Shown: piece by piece, positions 36,706 through 45,881 of the stretch
Position numbering within the stretch: position 1 is the stretch's first letter
How the letters are laid out: every line of letters begins with the position of its first letter
Assembly: GCF_022811725.1 (NCBI RefSeq)
Contig: NZ_CP094527.1
Coordinates: 5,766,001 to 5,830,000 of the forward strand
Source of the DNA: Mucilaginibacter sp. SMC90
Lineage (GTDB): Bacteria; Bacteroidota; Bacteroidia; Sphingobacteriales; Sphingobacteriaceae
Direction: 5' to 3'
Length of the DNA: 64,000 nt
Translations under genes and position numbers: made by a program
Notes under the pieces: model-generated
The model's database searches: none
The model's input: only the letters and a program-made list of their open reading frames with translations
Told to the model about the DNA's origin: nothing

Positions 36706-37293
36706 TCAGGCATATTGTAATAATGGGTGCCGGCTACCTGCGTTTTGGCTGGTGCCCATATGTGAAAATGCCACTTTATAAAAACTGCCTATTATATAAT
36801 CGGCCAGCCTGATAGTATTGTTCCCTTCACCAAAATTGGTATCCGGATCACAAGAACTATTTGGATAGATCCTGAACCTGTCCGCAACCAGATCTGCCGG
36901 ATCAAAATAGAAATGTAAATTCAAACCACAGTCACCGATATTCAAAGCCGGCCCCAATTGCGATACGTTTGGCTCAATCACGGTCAATTGCGCTCCCAGT
37001 GAGCCCATAACGTATTGAAGCTGATCAAGCTGCAGAAGATATTGCAGGCCATAAGTAAGCCGCGCGTTGCCGTAAAAGCTAACAGCCAGCGAACTTCCCG
37101 ACATCTTTCTGATCAGCATTGAGGTTGGAGCATATAACGCCGATGGAACAAACCGCTTAAGATACCTTTCATTTTCAACACGGCTTTCACCAACCACTCT
37201 CAGGGCTGCCTGCCTCCGTGCGGGTGTTTCAAGTTCGGCAATGATCTCGATCTTATCAAATCCAGGATATTTTTTGACAGGGTTGCACAACAT
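36706..37293 (-). CDS. Protein of unknown function, no signal peptide
   Basis: A 195-residue protein without signal or membrane segment. The N-terminus (KIEIIAELETPARRQAALRV) is helical; the middle is mixed (RLTYGLQYLLQLDQLQYVMG, then TVIEPNVSQLGPALNIGDCG), and there is a beta-rich C-terminal half with FYFDPADLVADRFRIYPN and a Cys-containing turn (SSCDPDTNFGEG). I do not recognise the family. It lies directly downstream of a 44-bp perfect palindrome and of the PUL B transcript, so it may be co-regulated with that locus. Confidence 0.6.
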   Translation of the reverse strand: MLCNPVKKYPGFDKIEIIAELETPARRQAALRVVGESRVENERYLKRFVPSALYAPTSMLIRKMSGSSLAVSFYGNARLTYGLQYLLQLDQLQYVMGSLGAQLTVIEPNVSQLGPALNIGDCGLNLHFYFDPADLVADRFRIYPNSSCDPDTNFGEGNNTIRLADYIIGSFYKVAFSHMGTSQNAGSRHPLLQYA

Positions 37294-37342
37294 AGTTTAT
37301 TTGAATTGCTTTATTTAAACTCAAACTATTTGCAGCTAATAT

Positions 37343-37386
37343 AACAAATACACTATAAAATCTATAGATTTTATAGTGTATTTGTT
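37343..37386. promoter_or_regulatory. 44-bp perfect palindrome without spacer
   Basis: Two 22-base arms, fully self-complementary with the centre between 37364 and 37365. The left arm begins AACAAATACACTATAAAATC and the right arm mirrors it through GATTTTATAGTGTATTTGTT. It lies 49 bp upstream of the start at 37293 and 71 bp beyond the stop at 37458, both genes on the minus strand. It could be an operator for a dimeric or tetrameric regulator, a cruciform or an AT-rich hairpin terminator. Confidence 0.75.
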
Positions 37387-37457
37387 TAAGCCAAATTTTA
37401 CCTGGTGCTAAACCTGTTTCAATCAAGCTTTCAGGCTGGTTTCGCCTACTAAAATCT

Positions 37458-37997
37458 TTAAGATTTACCGTACCCGATATGTGCCAGTTGCTTTCCCATT
37501 TCCATGTAAGCTTCGTTTTCGGCCGGTGCCCAGGTGCCCAATCCGTCTACATAACGGTTGTACATGCAAAACGCCGCAGCTATTAAAACGGTATCGTGGA
37601 TCTCCTTATCGGTTGCCCCAAGGTCGCGGGCGGCTTTAATATCTGTTTCCTTTACGTTTTTGCCGCTGCCCTGTACTTGGTGTGCAATATTTAATAACGC
37701 TCTTAGCTTGTCTGAAACATCGGTATTGGGTAAACCGGCTTTGATCTCATCAATCAATCCTACACCTGCATTCAAATGCGCCGCGGCTGCCGCAGCATGG
37801 GATGTATGGCAAAAGTGGCATTGGTTACGGTACGATACCGATGCCGCTATGATCTCACGCTCCCCGCTGGTAAGAGTTGATGGCCCGCGTAGCAACGTTT
37901 CTGCAAGTAAAAGTAAAGGCTGCGCAGTTGCAGGGCTGTAATTCAATAAACCCACAATGCCCGGTAATTCTTCGTTGAGTAATTTAATATGTGCCAT
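37458..37997 (-). CDS. Carboxymuconolactone decarboxylase/AhpD-like protein 1
   Basis: A 179-residue cytoplasmic all-helical protein of the CMD/AhpD superfamily. The redox motif is Cys60-x-x-Cys63 in QCHFCHTSH with His67; an acidic relay residue lies upstream in SGEREII. This arrangement is that of AhpD-type disulfide reductases and of uncharacterised peroxidase-related proteins, not of true decarboxylases. It shares long blocks with the protein at 43894 (SDKLxALL, HDTVLIAAAFCM, NRYVDGL). It is the last gene of the SusCD/esterase operon, starting 83 bp after the esterase stop. Role in that operon is unknown; redox protection or conversion of an imported aromatic is possible. Confidence 0.88.
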   Translation of the reverse strand: MAHIKLLNEELPGIVGLLNYSPATAQPLLLLAETLLRGPSTLTSGEREIIAASVSYRNQCHFCHTSHAAAAAAHLNAGVGLIDEIKAGLPNTDVSDKLRALLNIAHQVQGSGKNVKETDIKAARDLGATDKEIHDTVLIAAAFCMYNRYVDGLGTWAPAENEAYMEMGKQLAHIGYGKS

Positions 37998-38080
37998 AAA
38001 TACTTATTTAAAGTGATTTTTGTTCATAAATCCGGAAAGTAAAATACAAACCGGATTTTATGTTTTTAGTACCGATAATG

Positions 38081-39547
38081 TTATTTTTTTAAGTTAAGTT
38101 CCTGGTATTTCTGCTGAAGAAATCGGTATCCGCTTGTCCTATATTCCGGAGTAGATACGGTAAAGTGGTCGCCGGGATAATAGGCAAACTCAAAACCAGC
38201 ATCCTTCGTTTTCATTTCTTTTTCCAGCAATACAACTGCATAATTCAATAAAAAATTATCCTGATTGCCTACCGACACCCTGATCTTACCCTGCAGGTCA
38301 TTTTTCAGTTGCTGCCAGTTTGTTTTCAGGTATAATGAGATATCATATTTTTTCCATTGCGCTACCGTGCCTGAATCAATTGAACCGCTGGCCTCATCGC
38401 AAAGTTCCCGGGGCTGTCCATCTGCTTTTTTTGCACTAAATACATAATTGAAGGAATGCATTTGCCCCCCGCGGTAAAGTACATGTTCCATGTTGTACAT
38501 GGTCTTCATCATGATCCAGGGGAAGCGACCCGCAATAGTGCCTGCTACCCGCAGTGAACTATCCTTTGCATAAAACATATTATTGTCCTTATACAGATCA
38601 ATCTCCTGAAAACTCCTGAAATCTACCGGATCGGGTGAACTCGACCAGCAAGCCGTAAATACTTTTGGGTAGTGTGTTTGCAGCCATAGTACTGTCCACC
38701 CGCCGCTGCTGTGCCCTGTAAGTAACCGGGCGGCATTGGTCCTGTAATTTTTTTCAACAAGGGGGATGAGCTCCGTTGTCAAAGCATCGCCCCAGGGGCC
38801 ATTATTTTCACTGTTAGCGTAAACGCTATGGCCCCCCGGGCAACGGCCATCTAAATAAACCCTGATACAAGCGGTAGTATCTATTGGCAAACCTGGATCA
38901 TTTTTGCCCGAGTAAGCGTGATAATCGCCCCCAAATCCAGATACCCAGTATAGCACCGGAAATTTCCTTAAAGGCTGATCATAATACTCTTTGGGTAGTA
39001 TAACAGCAGCATTTACCGTAGCCGGTCTTTTATAGAAGGCAGTAAGCAACGCAGACGGAGCCTTCAATTCTTTAACAAATTGCGTTTCCGTAAAACTTTG
39101 CTCCCCTATCACCTTGGCGCAAACAACGTTAAATGTTTGCCGTGTATCTTTGCCGAACTTTACTACCATAGGGCCGTTGTACATATTACCCGGGCTATCG
39201 CCAATAGAGGCTCCTCCCCCATTTCTGTCCCAAACTACCTGTACATGGTAAGAGCCTCTTTCTATTTCCGACAGTGCAACCGGGTAAAAAACGGCCGCAT
39301 CGTTAAATACTACTTTCTGGCCCGGCTTTACATCTTTTACCGAAATAAAAAAACAAGGAAACTTTTCCATTCCTATCATCCCGTCTTTAGGGCTGACAGC
39401 ATCTTTAGAAAGATATAAAAACACCCTGCCTGTAAAACTTCCGGCAGATGCATTTGCAGTATAGCTGGCAGTTATTTGCTGACTTATGGCCTGCAACGAG
39501 CAGGCACATAAGCAACAAAGGACCATTATTTTATGAAACATTTTCAT
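38081..39547 (-). CDS. Exported esterase, alpha/beta-hydrolase fold (PF00756-like)
   Basis: A 488-residue exported protein (signal peptide ends near LQAISQ). I take the ATG at 39547, 11 bp after the SusD stop. An N-terminal beta-domain of about 170 residues (SYTANASAGSFTGRVFLYLS, YHVQVVWDRNGGGASIGDSP) precedes an esterase domain. That domain has FPVLYWVSGFGGDYHAY, the nucleophile Ser in LLTGHSSGGWTVLW (near 278) and a likely catalytic His in YYPGDHFTV near the end. The two-part layout resembles Fes/IroE-type and feruloyl/acetyl esterases. It is the only enzyme with a clear hydrolytic role in PUL B. Confidence 0.88.
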   Translation of the reverse strand: MKMFHKIMVLCCLCACSLQAISQQITASYTANASAGSFTGRVFLYLSKDAVSPKDGMIGMEKFPCFFISVKDVKPGQKVVFNDAAVFYPVALSEIERGSYHVQVVWDRNGGGASIGDSPGNMYNGPMVVKFGKDTRQTFNVVCAKVIGEQSFTETQFVKELKAPSALLTAFYKRPATVNAAVILPKEYYDQPLRKFPVLYWVSGFGGDYHAYSGKNDPGLPIDTTACIRVYLDGRCPGGHSVYANSENNGPWGDALTTELIPLVEKNYRTNAARLLTGHSSGGWTVLWLQTHYPKVFTACWSSSPDPVDFRSFQEIDLYKDNNMFYAKDSSLRVAGTIAGRFPWIMMKTMYNMEHVLYRGGQMHSFNYVFSAKKADGQPRELCDEASGSIDSGTVAQWKKYDISLYLKTNWQQLKNDLQGKIRVSVGNQDNFLLNYAVVLLEKEMKTKDAGFEFAYYPGDHFTVSTPEYRTSGYRFLQQKYQELNLKK

Positions 39548-39558
39548 CCTGGTAAGTT

Positions 39559-40860
39559 TTATTGTTCGGTTACAGGTAATGGAAATTCGGGCCACACATC
39601 ATCTCCCGGCCTATCTATCGGTAAAGTGTTCAACAAGCTATACCGGCGAAGATCGACCCAGCGGTGCCCCTCAAAAAACAACGAATAACGGCGCTGGTTA
39701 AGCATTTCTGTTATCAAGGCCGACTTAGTGACAGCACCCGCATAGACCCCAAGCCCATGTCCCTGCCTGATGATATTAATTGCTTTTACCCCCTCTGTAA
39801 AATTATCTGATTGAATATTTGCCTCGGCATAAATCAATATCAGCTCTTCATTACGAATAATTGCTATTGGCGCAGTACTTGAGGTATACACCCAAACATC
39901 ACGGTTACCGGTGAGTCCGCTTAGCGACGCCGGATTAGCACGGAGCGCAGTTTTATTGATCCTGTCATCACCTGTGGCAATATTTGCTGCATAAGTTGGA
40001 TGCGCAACCCTGACTTCGCCGGTTTGATTTTGAGGGATAAATACCGGGTTGAGCTGATCGCCAAGGCCTGTACCGAATATATGGTAAACGCCCGTATTAA
40101 AATCATTGCTTAATTTCAGGAATGACCCGTTCAGATCAGTGAGCGCAGTTTGCCAGTTGCCCTGGTAAACGCTAACCCTTGCAGCAAGCGCCCTGTTAAA
40201 TTTAACTAAACCGGCGGCATCACTCAAAGTACCAAAACCAGCCAGCTGAAAGGAGATAGTAGCCCCGGTCAGATCTGTTTTTGCTGAATCCAGTAAAGAT
40301 GTAATAGCTTTTAACCCATCAGCATAACCTACAAAAGGGCCAAGCTTAGCCGGATTTGCAACATCCACCCTTATCCCGTGCGAATAAGTGAGGTTAAGGT
40401 TAAGCAAAAGCTGGTAAGCCTTTATAGTACGTGCAAAACCTATATAACCTTTCTTTTGCTCATTGCTGATATGGGTAGAATTGTTTGCCGCTTCGGCAAG
40501 TATATTACAGTTTTTCACAACCCGGTACTTAGCCGCCCAGGGGATAGTAATATAAAAATTGCTTCCGCTAAGGGTTGCATCATTGGCGCCAAGCAAATCA
40601 AGAACGTACCGCGGTTCCGAAACAGATAAACGGTAAATCTCCCGACCGATAACGCTTACATCATCGAGGTAAAAATTAAGCGAGGTCCTCATACCCGATT
40701 CTGTACCGCTAACCAGGTTATTAAGTTCACTTTGGGTGGCATTTCGTGTCAGGTCTTCAACCGTAGCATTGTTGAGGTTGCCGTAATCTTTTTTGCATGC
40801 CGTAAACAGGAGGCCGAATGCAAGGGCCAGTGTGCCGTATAATTTGATATGTTGTTGCAT
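39559..40860 (-). CDS. SusD-like lipoprotein (PUL B)
   Basis: A 433-residue surface lipoprotein; the lipobox is LLFTAC (Cys22). It is shorter than usual SusD proteins but has the family parts: NLNNATVEDLTRNATQSE near the N-terminus, AGFARTIKAYQLLL-like helix as GFARTIKAYQLLLNLNLTYS, IRNEELILIYAEANIQSDNF, and RRYSLFFEGHRWVDLRRYSL. It ends FPLPVTEQ instead of the common QNPGY. Together with the SusC 18 bp upstream it should capture the PUL B ligand. The ligand is likely small, given the absence of any glycoside hydrolase nearby. Confidence 0.93.
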   Translation of the reverse strand: MQQHIKLYGTLALAFGLLFTACKKDYGNLNNATVEDLTRNATQSELNNLVSGTESGMRTSLNFYLDDVSVIGREIYRLSVSEPRYVLDLLGANDATLSGSNFYITIPWAAKYRVVKNCNILAEAANNSTHISNEQKKGYIGFARTIKAYQLLLNLNLTYSHGIRVDVANPAKLGPFVGYADGLKAITSLLDSAKTDLTGATISFQLAGFGTLSDAAGLVKFNRALAARVSVYQGNWQTALTDLNGSFLKLSNDFNTGVYHIFGTGLGDQLNPVFIPQNQTGEVRVAHPTYAANIATGDDRINKTALRANPASLSGLTGNRDVWVYTSSTAPIAIIRNEELILIYAEANIQSDNFTEGVKAINIIRQGHGLGVYAGAVTKSALITEMLNQRRYSLFFEGHRWVDLRRYSLLNTLPIDRPGDDVWPEFPLPVTEQ

Positions 40861-40878
40861 AATGATTCCTTTTTTAAA

Positions 40879-43815
40879 TTAAAAATTGAATGAAACGTGA
40901 AGCGCCGCGCGTTTGCTTGATGGATAAGGATCTATATCCACGCCCGATGAAAAACCTGTGCCAAAATTTGATACCTCTGGATCATATCCTTTGTATTTGG
41001 TGATAGTGAAGTAATTATTCAATGATGCACCAACATTGATGGATTTTACAAAAGTTCCGGGAAGTTTATTGAACGTATAATATAGCCCGATTTCGCGGAA
41101 ACGCAGATATGTTGATGTTTCTACCGTTTGATGTGCATCAGACCCGATCTTCATCAACTGTGAAACCCCATATGGCACATGAGGAATGCTGCTCGGGTTA
41201 TCATAAGTAGCACTGGTACCTCCAAATACGTTCTGAAGGCTGGTAACATTCACGTTTTGACCTCCTTTTTTCCAATGGATCAAAAAGCGAAGGCTCAATT
41301 TATTAAAAAAGGTAACTTCGTTATAGGTATTCATCTGAAATGTAGGCTCGGTGTCGCCTAACACGCCTATCCCCTTCCCGTTGAGGCCAACAATCTGTGT
41401 TGCTGACTTACCCTGTTCTATCTGGAATGTACCTAACAGTACACCACCGGTTGAACCTAATTGTACCGGCGGTACAGTTAGCTTAGTAATCTTAGAACGG
41501 TTAAACCAAAAGTTTACCGAAGTATTCCAAACTACATCTTTTAAAGCAACAGGTTTGGCATTTAGCCCAAGCTCGATACCGTGATTGGTCAGGTTACCGG
41601 CATTTGTCCATTGTTGCGCATAGCCTGACGATGCCGGCGGGGTAGTCAGCAGCAGGAAATCCCTGATATTTTTATGATAATAGGTCAGTTCAAAGCCTAA
41701 GCGTCCTTTTAATAAACTGAAATCAATACCTGTTTCAAGCTCGGTTTGCCTTTCAGGCTTAATTGCCGGGTCGCCTTCCTGTGTATTAACCAACAAACCC
41801 GGATAGCCACCAATATTTGATACGCCCATCGAAGTAAATTTACTACCATAGGCCGGAACGTTATTAGCCTGGCCGTAAGCTGCACGCAGTTTGATATTAT
41901 CAAAAAGCCCCTGTTTGATAACGCCCAGATCAGTAAGGTTTACAGATAAGCCTGCTTTAGGATAAAAATAATATTTGGCTACATTGCCGTTATTGCTTGA
42001 CCTATCCAGCCGCAAACCTCCGGTTAAGGTGATAGCATTAGCTATTAATGCTTCTTCTTGTAAAAAAAAGCCCTGGTTAAGGTATTTGGTGCGCAGTTGC
42101 GTGGCATTTAAAGCGCCTGCCTGGTCAACGTTTGACTGGCCTGCTATAACCTGCGTAGCTACATTAAGCAGGTTATTATAATCGCCTGTTTCGCGCGTTA
42201 AGCCGCCTGAAGTAGTAAGCGATAAATTTGACGATGCCGTAAATGTGTTTACCAGCGAAAGTATAAAGTTGGTACTTAAGTTTTTTGTGGAGCCTTGTAC
42301 AGACATCCCTTTATTGATGGCTTCAAACTGTAAAATGCTCGGGAATAACGCGCTGGTTTGCAGGTTGTAAAAATCAATACCACCCCTGCCTATAAATTTG
42401 GTTACGCTGCTGTTGCTCTTTTGAAGCATAACATCCAGGTTGGCACCGGTGATGAACCTGTTCACCGATTCGTTATTCTGCATCAGCGCAATGGTTTGCA
42501 GCGGGTTGGATGCCGCAAAAGGATTGGCAGGATAATTTCCGTCTTTATCCGGGTGCAACTGGGCAAATCCCGGCGTTGAGGAAAGCGCAATCCCCGTGGT
42601 TACCCCTGCATTATCGTTACCAAACAATCCCCTGTCGGCAGATGAATTGATATAATTGGTGCTGATCCCTAATTTAATATTGTCTGAAACTTTGTGATCC
42701 AAATTCAACCTAACGCTGGTGTTTTTATAACCGGTGCGCTGAACCAGCCCGTTTTCATCTTTTTGGGCCACCGAAAAGTAAAACCCGGTTTTCTCGTTTC
42801 CACCGTTCATGGTTAGCACGGTATTTCTCAGGAATGGCGTATGATCATAAATTTCTTTTTCATAATCATAAATATGCCCTGCTGATTGCGCTGCCAGAAA
42901 CTGGTTGGTTAGCGTAGCTGAGTCGCCGGGTAAGGTAGCGGCAGTTTGTGCTGTAAACTTTCTAACACCTAATAATTTTATCGGCCTTAAAAATCCCACA
43001 TCCTGCGATAATGAAATATTTGTTTTGCCCTGCTTTCCCCTTTTGGTGTTGATGATCACTACCCCACCCGATGCTTTTGAACCGTAGATTGCAGCGGCGG
43101 AAGCGCCTTTCAATATCTCGATGCTTTCGATATCCTCTGCTCTCAGGTCGGCAATCCTGCTTGAGGGATTGTCCTGGTTGGATGTTGCACCGGTAGTGCC
43201 TGCAGATGTAACCGCATTTAAACCACCAGAAGTGGCCGTGTTATCCACAAAAACGCCATCTACAACATATAAAGGCTGTGTGTTGCCAAACACCGAAGTT
43301 ACGCCACGCAGCTTTACCGAGATACCGCCACCCGGGGCACCCGAGTTAGCATTAATATAAGCGCCGGGAATTTTTCCCTCCAAAGCGGCGTCAAAAGTTT
43401 GTGCGGGTGCTGTACCGTTTAATGTTTTAGCATTGATCACCGCCACCGCATTGGCCAGGTTTTTTCTTTTAACAGTAGTAGCCAAACCGGTAACAACCAC
43501 CTCGTCGAGGTTGGCAACGTCTCCGGCCAGTTTTACCTGGATGGTTGATAACCGCGATACGTCGATGGTTTGCGCCTTGTAACCTATGGCACTTACCGTT
43601 ATTATCGCATTGTTTGGAATGCTAATCGTGAATTTGCCGTTTGCATCAGATACTGTAACCAATGCATTATTTTTCAGGGCTATTGTTGCTCCCTGCACCG
43701 GGCCGTTTTTTTCGGTAACTACAGTTCCCGTTAATGTTTTAGTTTGTGCAAAAAGCAGCACAGGCATGGCTAATAAAAAAAACATGCCTGCAATAAATAG
43801 TAATTTTTGTCTCAT
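40879..43815 (-). CDS. SusC-like TonB-dependent transporter (PUL B)
   Basis: A 978-residue transporter from the ATG at 43815 (MRQKLLFIAGMFFLLAM, signal peptide ending LLFAQ). The frame is open eight codons further. It has a CarboxypepD_reg domain (EKNGPVQGATIALKNN), a plug with DEVVVTGLATTVKRKNLANA, PLYVVDGVFVDN and ILKGASAAAIYGSKASGGVV, and a barrel ending AALHVSFNF. No STN domain. It is followed by SusD and the esterase, and preceded by CMD-like protein 2 on the same strand. Confidence 0.95.
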   Translation of the reverse strand: MRQKLLFIAGMFFLLAMPVLLFAQTKTLTGTVVTEKNGPVQGATIALKNNALVTVSDANGKFTISIPNNAIITVSAIGYKAQTIDVSRLSTIQVKLAGDVANLDEVVVTGLATTVKRKNLANAVAVINAKTLNGTAPAQTFDAALEGKIPGAYINANSGAPGGGISVKLRGVTSVFGNTQPLYVVDGVFVDNTATSGGLNAVTSAGTTGATSNQDNPSSRIADLRAEDIESIEILKGASAAAIYGSKASGGVVIINTKRGKQGKTNISLSQDVGFLRPIKLLGVRKFTAQTAATLPGDSATLTNQFLAAQSAGHIYDYEKEIYDHTPFLRNTVLTMNGGNEKTGFYFSVAQKDENGLVQRTGYKNTSVRLNLDHKVSDNIKLGISTNYINSSADRGLFGNDNAGVTTGIALSSTPGFAQLHPDKDGNYPANPFAASNPLQTIALMQNNESVNRFITGANLDVMLQKSNSSVTKFIGRGGIDFYNLQTSALFPSILQFEAINKGMSVQGSTKNLSTNFILSLVNTFTASSNLSLTTSGGLTRETGDYNNLLNVATQVIAGQSNVDQAGALNATQLRTKYLNQGFFLQEEALIANAITLTGGLRLDRSSNNGNVAKYYFYPKAGLSVNLTDLGVIKQGLFDNIKLRAAYGQANNVPAYGSKFTSMGVSNIGGYPGLLVNTQEGDPAIKPERQTELETGIDFSLLKGRLGFELTYYHKNIRDFLLLTTPPASSGYAQQWTNAGNLTNHGIELGLNAKPVALKDVVWNTSVNFWFNRSKITKLTVPPVQLGSTGGVLLGTFQIEQGKSATQIVGLNGKGIGVLGDTEPTFQMNTYNEVTFFNKLSLRFLIHWKKGGQNVNVTSLQNVFGGTSATYDNPSSIPHVPYGVSQLMKIGSDAHQTVETSTYLRFREIGLYYTFNKLPGTFVKSINVGASLNNYFTITKYKGYDPEVSNFGTGFSSGVDIDPYPSSKRAALHVSFNF

Positions 43816-43893
43816 TGTTTTGGGTTTGGTTTGATACATCAGGATTTTAAATAAAAGGCGTTTACCAAGCTGTTCATATATTTTAAAACCAGC

Positions 43894-44445
43894 TTATTTT
43901 ACAACGGGAACAAGGCCTCCGTAACCACCTTCAACAACTTGTTTCGCCCTTGGCGGGTATGATGCCAGGTCTGTTGGGGTGTTTGTAGCAAGCCCGTCAA
44001 CATAGCGGTTAAACATGCAGAATGCCGCTGCTATAAGTACAGTGTCATGCACATCATTATCGGTTGCTCCTGCCGCCTTTGCTATTGCTATTTGATTGTC
44101 CGTTACAGATTTTCCGCCTTTTTGAACACTTGCGGCTACCGATAATAATGCTTTTAGCTTGTCAGAAATCCCGGCGTTTGCATAATCTCTGATCACATGG
44201 TTAACGAGATCATAATTTTCATCAAGATAGCAGGCTGCTATAGCACCATGCGAGTGCTGGCAATAAAAACAATTATTTAAATAGGAAACGTAGGTTCCAA
44301 TCAATTCCCTTTCGGCCATAGTTAGCCCATTGTTTGAACGTAAAAGGGTATTGGCCAATTGACCCAGCGGACCGGCAATATCTGGCCTGTATGCCAGCAG
44401 CGAACGCATGCCCGGCAAATTTTGATCTAAGCTTATGTGCGGCAT
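43894..44445 (-). CDS. Carboxymuconolactone decarboxylase/AhpD-like protein 2
   Basis: A 183-residue helical protein, paralogue of the one at 37458. The redox motif is Cys59-x-x-Cys62 in NCFYCQHSH with His66, after MAERELIGTYVSYLNN. The C-terminal block HDTVLIAAAFCMFNRYVDGL is almost identical in the two proteins. Here it is the first gene of the PUL B transcript, 78 bp ahead of the SusC start. Having two such proteins, one at each end of a SusCD/esterase operon, is unusual and suggests they are an integral part of its pathway. Confidence 0.88.
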   Translation of the reverse strand: MPHISLDQNLPGMRSLLAYRPDIAGPLGQLANTLLRSNNGLTMAERELIGTYVSYLNNCFYCQHSHGAIAACYLDENYDLVNHVIRDYANAGISDKLKALLSVAASVQKGGKSVTDNQIAIAKAAGATDNDVHDTVLIAAAFCMFNRYVDGLATNTPTDLASYPPRAKQVVEGGYGGLVPVVK

Positions 44446-44697
44446 TTTTATAATGTTGATTAAGTATCACACCATAGGCAAGCTCTGAACTGTTATATTA
44501 TACAGCAAGCCCCTTGATATGACGGGTAATAAATTCAGATTAAACTATCCGGTAAATATTTTTGCGATTACACAGTTGCAGGATATTTGCAACCATCAAA
44601 AGCAATGGCAAGCTGCGGGTTTGAATTAAACAGCTGCATCCGGCATCACATTGAGTTAATTCAACTGTATGCTAAGGCATTTCCGGAAAAAGTGGAG

Positions 44698-45246
44698 TTA
44701 AGAAAGAGATTTGGGTGGCTGCTCGGGGATTTCCAGCTTATGGCAGTTAAAACTGATCACAGGCTGTACCAGCCTTATGGCTAACATTTTAAATGGAGAA
44801 GTAAATTCAAATATTCCAAACACGAAGTGTACTCCGTCAACTACCTGTGCCTTGCCATAGGGCACATGTTCTTTTGCCGGAATCTTTAAATCACCTATAT
44901 CTTCAGCGTGAATGATATTTTGGGATGACAGGCGGGTTGTTTTGTAATTTGGGACACACATGAGGTAAATTGCATTCCGGGTAACCCGCATTTTCACGTA
45001 ATTATAAGCAGCATTGGCAAACTGAACCTGCCCGCTCACCTTCTGGTAATCAGACCATTCTGAAGCTATGGATATATTTACGGGGATCTTTACCTCAACC
45101 AGCTCATCTGTTTTGTAAAGGCCTTTACCAGTTTGTGCTGTAAAAAACTGATCTGCCTTATAATTCAAATAATTATAAACAATAAGCTGCCCTACCAAAC
45201 TGAACAGGTAAATATGAAGTACTAATATAACGGCAACCTTTTTCAA
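44698..45246 (-). CDS. Membrane-anchored exported protein of unknown function
   Basis: A 182-residue protein with one N-terminal hydrophobic helix (VAVILVLHIYLFSLVGQLIV), probably an uncleaved anchor or signal. The following periplasmic part has DELVEVKIPVNISIASEWSD, then NAAYNYVKMRVTRNAIYLMC, PNYKTTRLSSQNII, and a final segment with VHFVFGIFEFTSPFKMLAIR. Proteins of this pattern are known to me from Bacteroidota genomes near TonB-dependent metal receptors, but the name and role are not established. It stands alone here, with a 635-bp gap on one side. Confidence 0.75.
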   Translation of the reverse strand: MKKVAVILVLHIYLFSLVGQLIVYNYLNYKADQFFTAQTGKGLYKTDELVEVKIPVNISIASEWSDYQKVSGQVQFANAAYNYVKMRVTRNAIYLMCVPNYKTTRLSSQNIIHAEDIGDLKIPAKEHVPYGKAQVVDGVHFVFGIFEFTSPFKMLAIRLVQPVISFNCHKLEIPEQPPKSLS

Positions 45247-45881
45247 AAGCTCAACTTATAATTGGGTGACTAAATTTGCCACATATAATCAAGTAATCAA
45301 AATTATTTTATCATTATAATTTAAGTTTGTTGAGGTTTATTTACGCCGGGCAATAGGTTTAGGAAATTCCATGGCCTTTTTCGTCCGGTTTACGTCATAG
45401 GCTATATCGGGGGCACTGACCTTATCGGGTTATTGTACCGCCAAATCGTTGATCTCTGTTTTATCAGCCGCCGGGTTATAGAGAAGCCATATTAAATCCT
45501 TAATCACACACCAACTTCCAACAGGTTAACCGGGCATAACAGGCACTAAAATGCTTATCCAATTTTAATAAAGGTACCTGGCAGCGTTACTCATTGGATG
45601 AAAAAATTACGCTTAGCATAAAATGAAAACAAATAAATTTCTTGCATAAACATAAATTTGCTTTATTTTAATTTAATTTGAAACTTAAATTATGAGACCT
45701 TCCGGTTCTGTTCAGGATTTTTGTTACATCCCTCATGGGAGTTGACGATGCTATTTTACTCAAGTACGATAATGTTAAAGCTACATTTTACACATTTGCC
45801 TATAAAAGGTTTATTCAGCTTGATACAACAGGATTTTCAACCTGTAGAGGGCTACTTTTTTAGGTAATTTAACCAATCGCT
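45247..45881. other. 635-bp intergenic region ahead of the sigma factor gene
   Basis: A long AT-rich region between the membrane-anchored protein gene (minus strand) and the sigma factor gene (plus strand). It must hold both promoters. Short plus-strand frames exist (for example 39 codons at 45748-45867) but have no recognised content or start signal. No tRNA, insertion element or strong hairpin is visible. I find no exact TAnnTTTG element. Confidence 0.4.

Noticed and set aside
37343-37386. Palindrome as the end of an insertion sequence or a MITE
   Set aside because: No second copy, no flanking target duplication and no transposase reading frame are visible in the window.
44587-44784. Plus-strand frame of 65 codons overlapping the end of the membrane-anchored protein gene
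   Set aside because: It overlaps the better-supported minus-strand gene, lacks a recognisable domain and has no start signal.
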